From positions 1 to 6,763 of the forward strand of contig CANGJN010000030.1 in NCBI GenBank assembly GCA_947454215.1: a stretch of 6,763 nt of DNA, written 5' to 3'. Made by a program: the position numbers and the translations under genes. The stretch comes from Neisseriaceae bacterium (GTDB taxonomy: Bacteria; Pseudomonadota; Gammaproteobacteria; Burkholderiales; UBA11063). The notes beneath the pieces are model-generated. The model was not told where the DNA came from. It worked only from the letters and a program-made list of their open reading frames with translations, and searched no databases. Numbering within the stretch: the stretch's first letter is position 1; each line of letters starts with the position of its first letter. Below, one piece after another: positions 5,730-6,763 of this stretch.

Positions 5730-6763
5730 TTAATGAATAGATGTCATTGCAGGAAATCCTGGTGTATTTTGTAAAGGAACATAATTAGGTATATTTACCT
5801 TTAAATCCCCAGTTGGATCTCCATTACCAAAACTTGCAACACCTTTTAATTCAAATTGAATATAAAAAGCTGTATTTAACTGATTAACATTTGTCAAATA
5901 ATTTTCATATACACCTTTTACTCCCCAACAACCTCCATTATACTCTAAACCACCTACAAAATTCAAGAGTGTTCCATAAGTAAAATCATAATTAGTCCTA
6001 CCTTCAATAAAAATTTTATCTTGGTAAATAGGCCATTGACCTGAAATATCAAGAGCATATTGATTTTCATAAGCAACGGGTAAAAATGATTGACCTGGTG
6101 TATACGCATAATATAATAAAGGAAGATTGAATTGATATCCGAACCTTGCATTTATTATTTTATGTTGTTCTGGACTATATTTAAATTGAATATTATAAGC
6201 ATCAACCGTATTATATACAGTACTGTATTGATAATTTAAATTGGTAGACATAGTATCTGACCATCTATTATTTAATTCAGAAATCAGGTTTGGTTGAGGT
6301 AAAAAAAGTTGTGCTTGCTGAGATGCACTTCCATAAAAAAAAGGGTTTTGTTGAGTTAAAAAATATCTATACCCAACTCCATAATTAGCAAATTCTACCC
6401 CATTATTATCATCTATTAATTTTGAATTTACCCCAAAGGTTAAGTCATTGGCAAAGTTTATTCTATCATCACCAATAAATCTATTTTCTGAAAATAATTG
6501 ATTTATATTATATGTTGCAGGTGCAGTATCAAAAACAGGTAAGTTTGATTGATTTGCCACGGGAATGTATAAATAATAAAGTCTTGGCTCTAATGTTTGA
6601 GAAAAAGATTTATCAAATAAACTCATAGATCTATCAAAAACTAACCCAGTATCTAAAGATGTAATTGGTAAGTTTCTATCAACATTTGAATAACTATTCT
6701 GAATACCTGGGAATGGAGATAGTTGGTAATTGGTATAATTCCAGCCAAATTTAGGTTTAATAA
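5730..6763 (-). CDS. lptD: LPS-assembly outer-membrane protein LptD, C-terminal part (5' end outside window)
   Basis: LptD is the outer-membrane beta-barrel that, plugged by LptE, inserts lipopolysaccharide in the outer leaflet. The open frame runs without a stop to the right edge, so the gene is cut by the window. The Met codon at 6624-6626 is internal, because typical LptD sequence precedes it (NLPITSLDTGLVFDRS). About 343 barrel residues are visible, including QTLEPRLYYLYIP, NLPVFDTAPATYN, QLFSENRFIGDDRI, GGLEYNGGCWGVKG and FYIQFELKGVASFGN, the characteristic C-terminal landmarks. The single visible Cys, in GGCW (codon 5928-5930), stands where E. coli LptD has the CysCys pair that forms inter-domain disulfides; the first of the pair is Gly here. 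The N-terminal jellyroll and its cysteines are out of view. The stop lies 11 nt before surA, in the conserved lptD-surA order. Confidence 0.95.
   Translation of the reverse strand, partial: IKPKFGWNYTNYQLSPFPGIQNSYSNVDRNLPITSLDTGLVFDRSMSLFDKSFSQTLEPRLYYLYIPVANQSNLPVFDTAPATYNINQLFSENRFIGDDRINFANDLTFGVNSKLIDDNNGVEFANYGVGYRYFLTQQNPFFYGSASQQAQLFLPQPNLISELNNRWSDTMSTNLNYQYSTVYNTVDAYNIQFKYSPEQHKIINARFGYQFNLPLLYYAYTPGQSFLPVAYENQYALDISGQWPIYQDKIFIEGRTNYDFTYGTLLNFVGGLEYNGGCWGVKGVYENYLTNVNQLNTAFYIQFELKGVASFGNGDPTGDLKVNIPNYVPLQNTPGFPAMTSIH

Noticed and set aside
5730..6626. Reading the Met at 6626 as the true start of a complete 298-residue outer-membrane protein
   Set aside because: The frame stays open to the window edge and the upstream codons encode recognisable LptD barrel sequence, so this Met is internal.

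Overview
The window is AT-rich (by eye under about 30% G+C) and reads as the chromosome of a Gram-negative proteobacterium, since it carries lptD and surA (outer-membrane assembly), ubiX (ubiquinone) and a CGFS glutaredoxin. SurA, LptD and UbiX look beta-/gammaproteobacterial to me. A grxD-ubiX pairing, which I recall from betaproteobacteria though in the opposite order, tilts slightly to that class. Low G+C, gene order that departs from the usual and a decayed insertion sequence fit a host-associated or reduced genome, but the species cannot be named from this window.

Layout. Bases 1-248 hold no recognisable gene. They contain a good plus-strand promoter-like sequence (23-52) and a 61-nt imperfect hairpin with C-rich and G-rich arms (129-189). 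Bases 249-1036 (+ strand) are the wreck of an IS3-family OrfB transposase. Two single-base frameshifts and several stop codons interrupt it, and the catalytic Glu is changed to Lys. From 1078 to the right edge everything lies on the minus strand as one tightly packed gene series, in transcription order lptD (5' part outside the window) - surA - pdxA - pfp - ubiX - grxD. The gaps are 11, 2, 12, 3 and 16 nt, so this is very probably one transcription unit whose main promoter lies beyond the right edge. The transposase remnant converges on grxD, with an A/T-only hairpin between them.

How the genes work together. lptD and surA form the classic envelope pair: SurA chaperones LptD and other beta-barrels through the periplasm, and LptD inserts LPS in the outer leaflet. 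pdxA (pyridoxal phosphate synthesis) follows surA in many beta- and gammaproteobacteria, usually with rsmA next. Here rsmA is absent from that position and three metabolic genes follow instead: pyrophosphate-dependent phosphofructokinase, flavin prenyltransferase (prenyl-FMN for ubiquinone synthesis) and the monothiol glutaredoxin of Fe-S cluster trafficking. They share no obvious pathway and look like genes compacted into one operon.

Translation signals. surA, pdxA, pfp and ubiX all begin NTG-AAT-AAA with weak or no Shine-Dalgarno sequence. grxD alone has a clear GAAAGG. All six visible stop codons are TAA.

I found no convincing new defence or mobile system. The items most worth a second look are the 129-189 hairpin with its upstream promoter, the rearranged operon, and the shared start-codon context.
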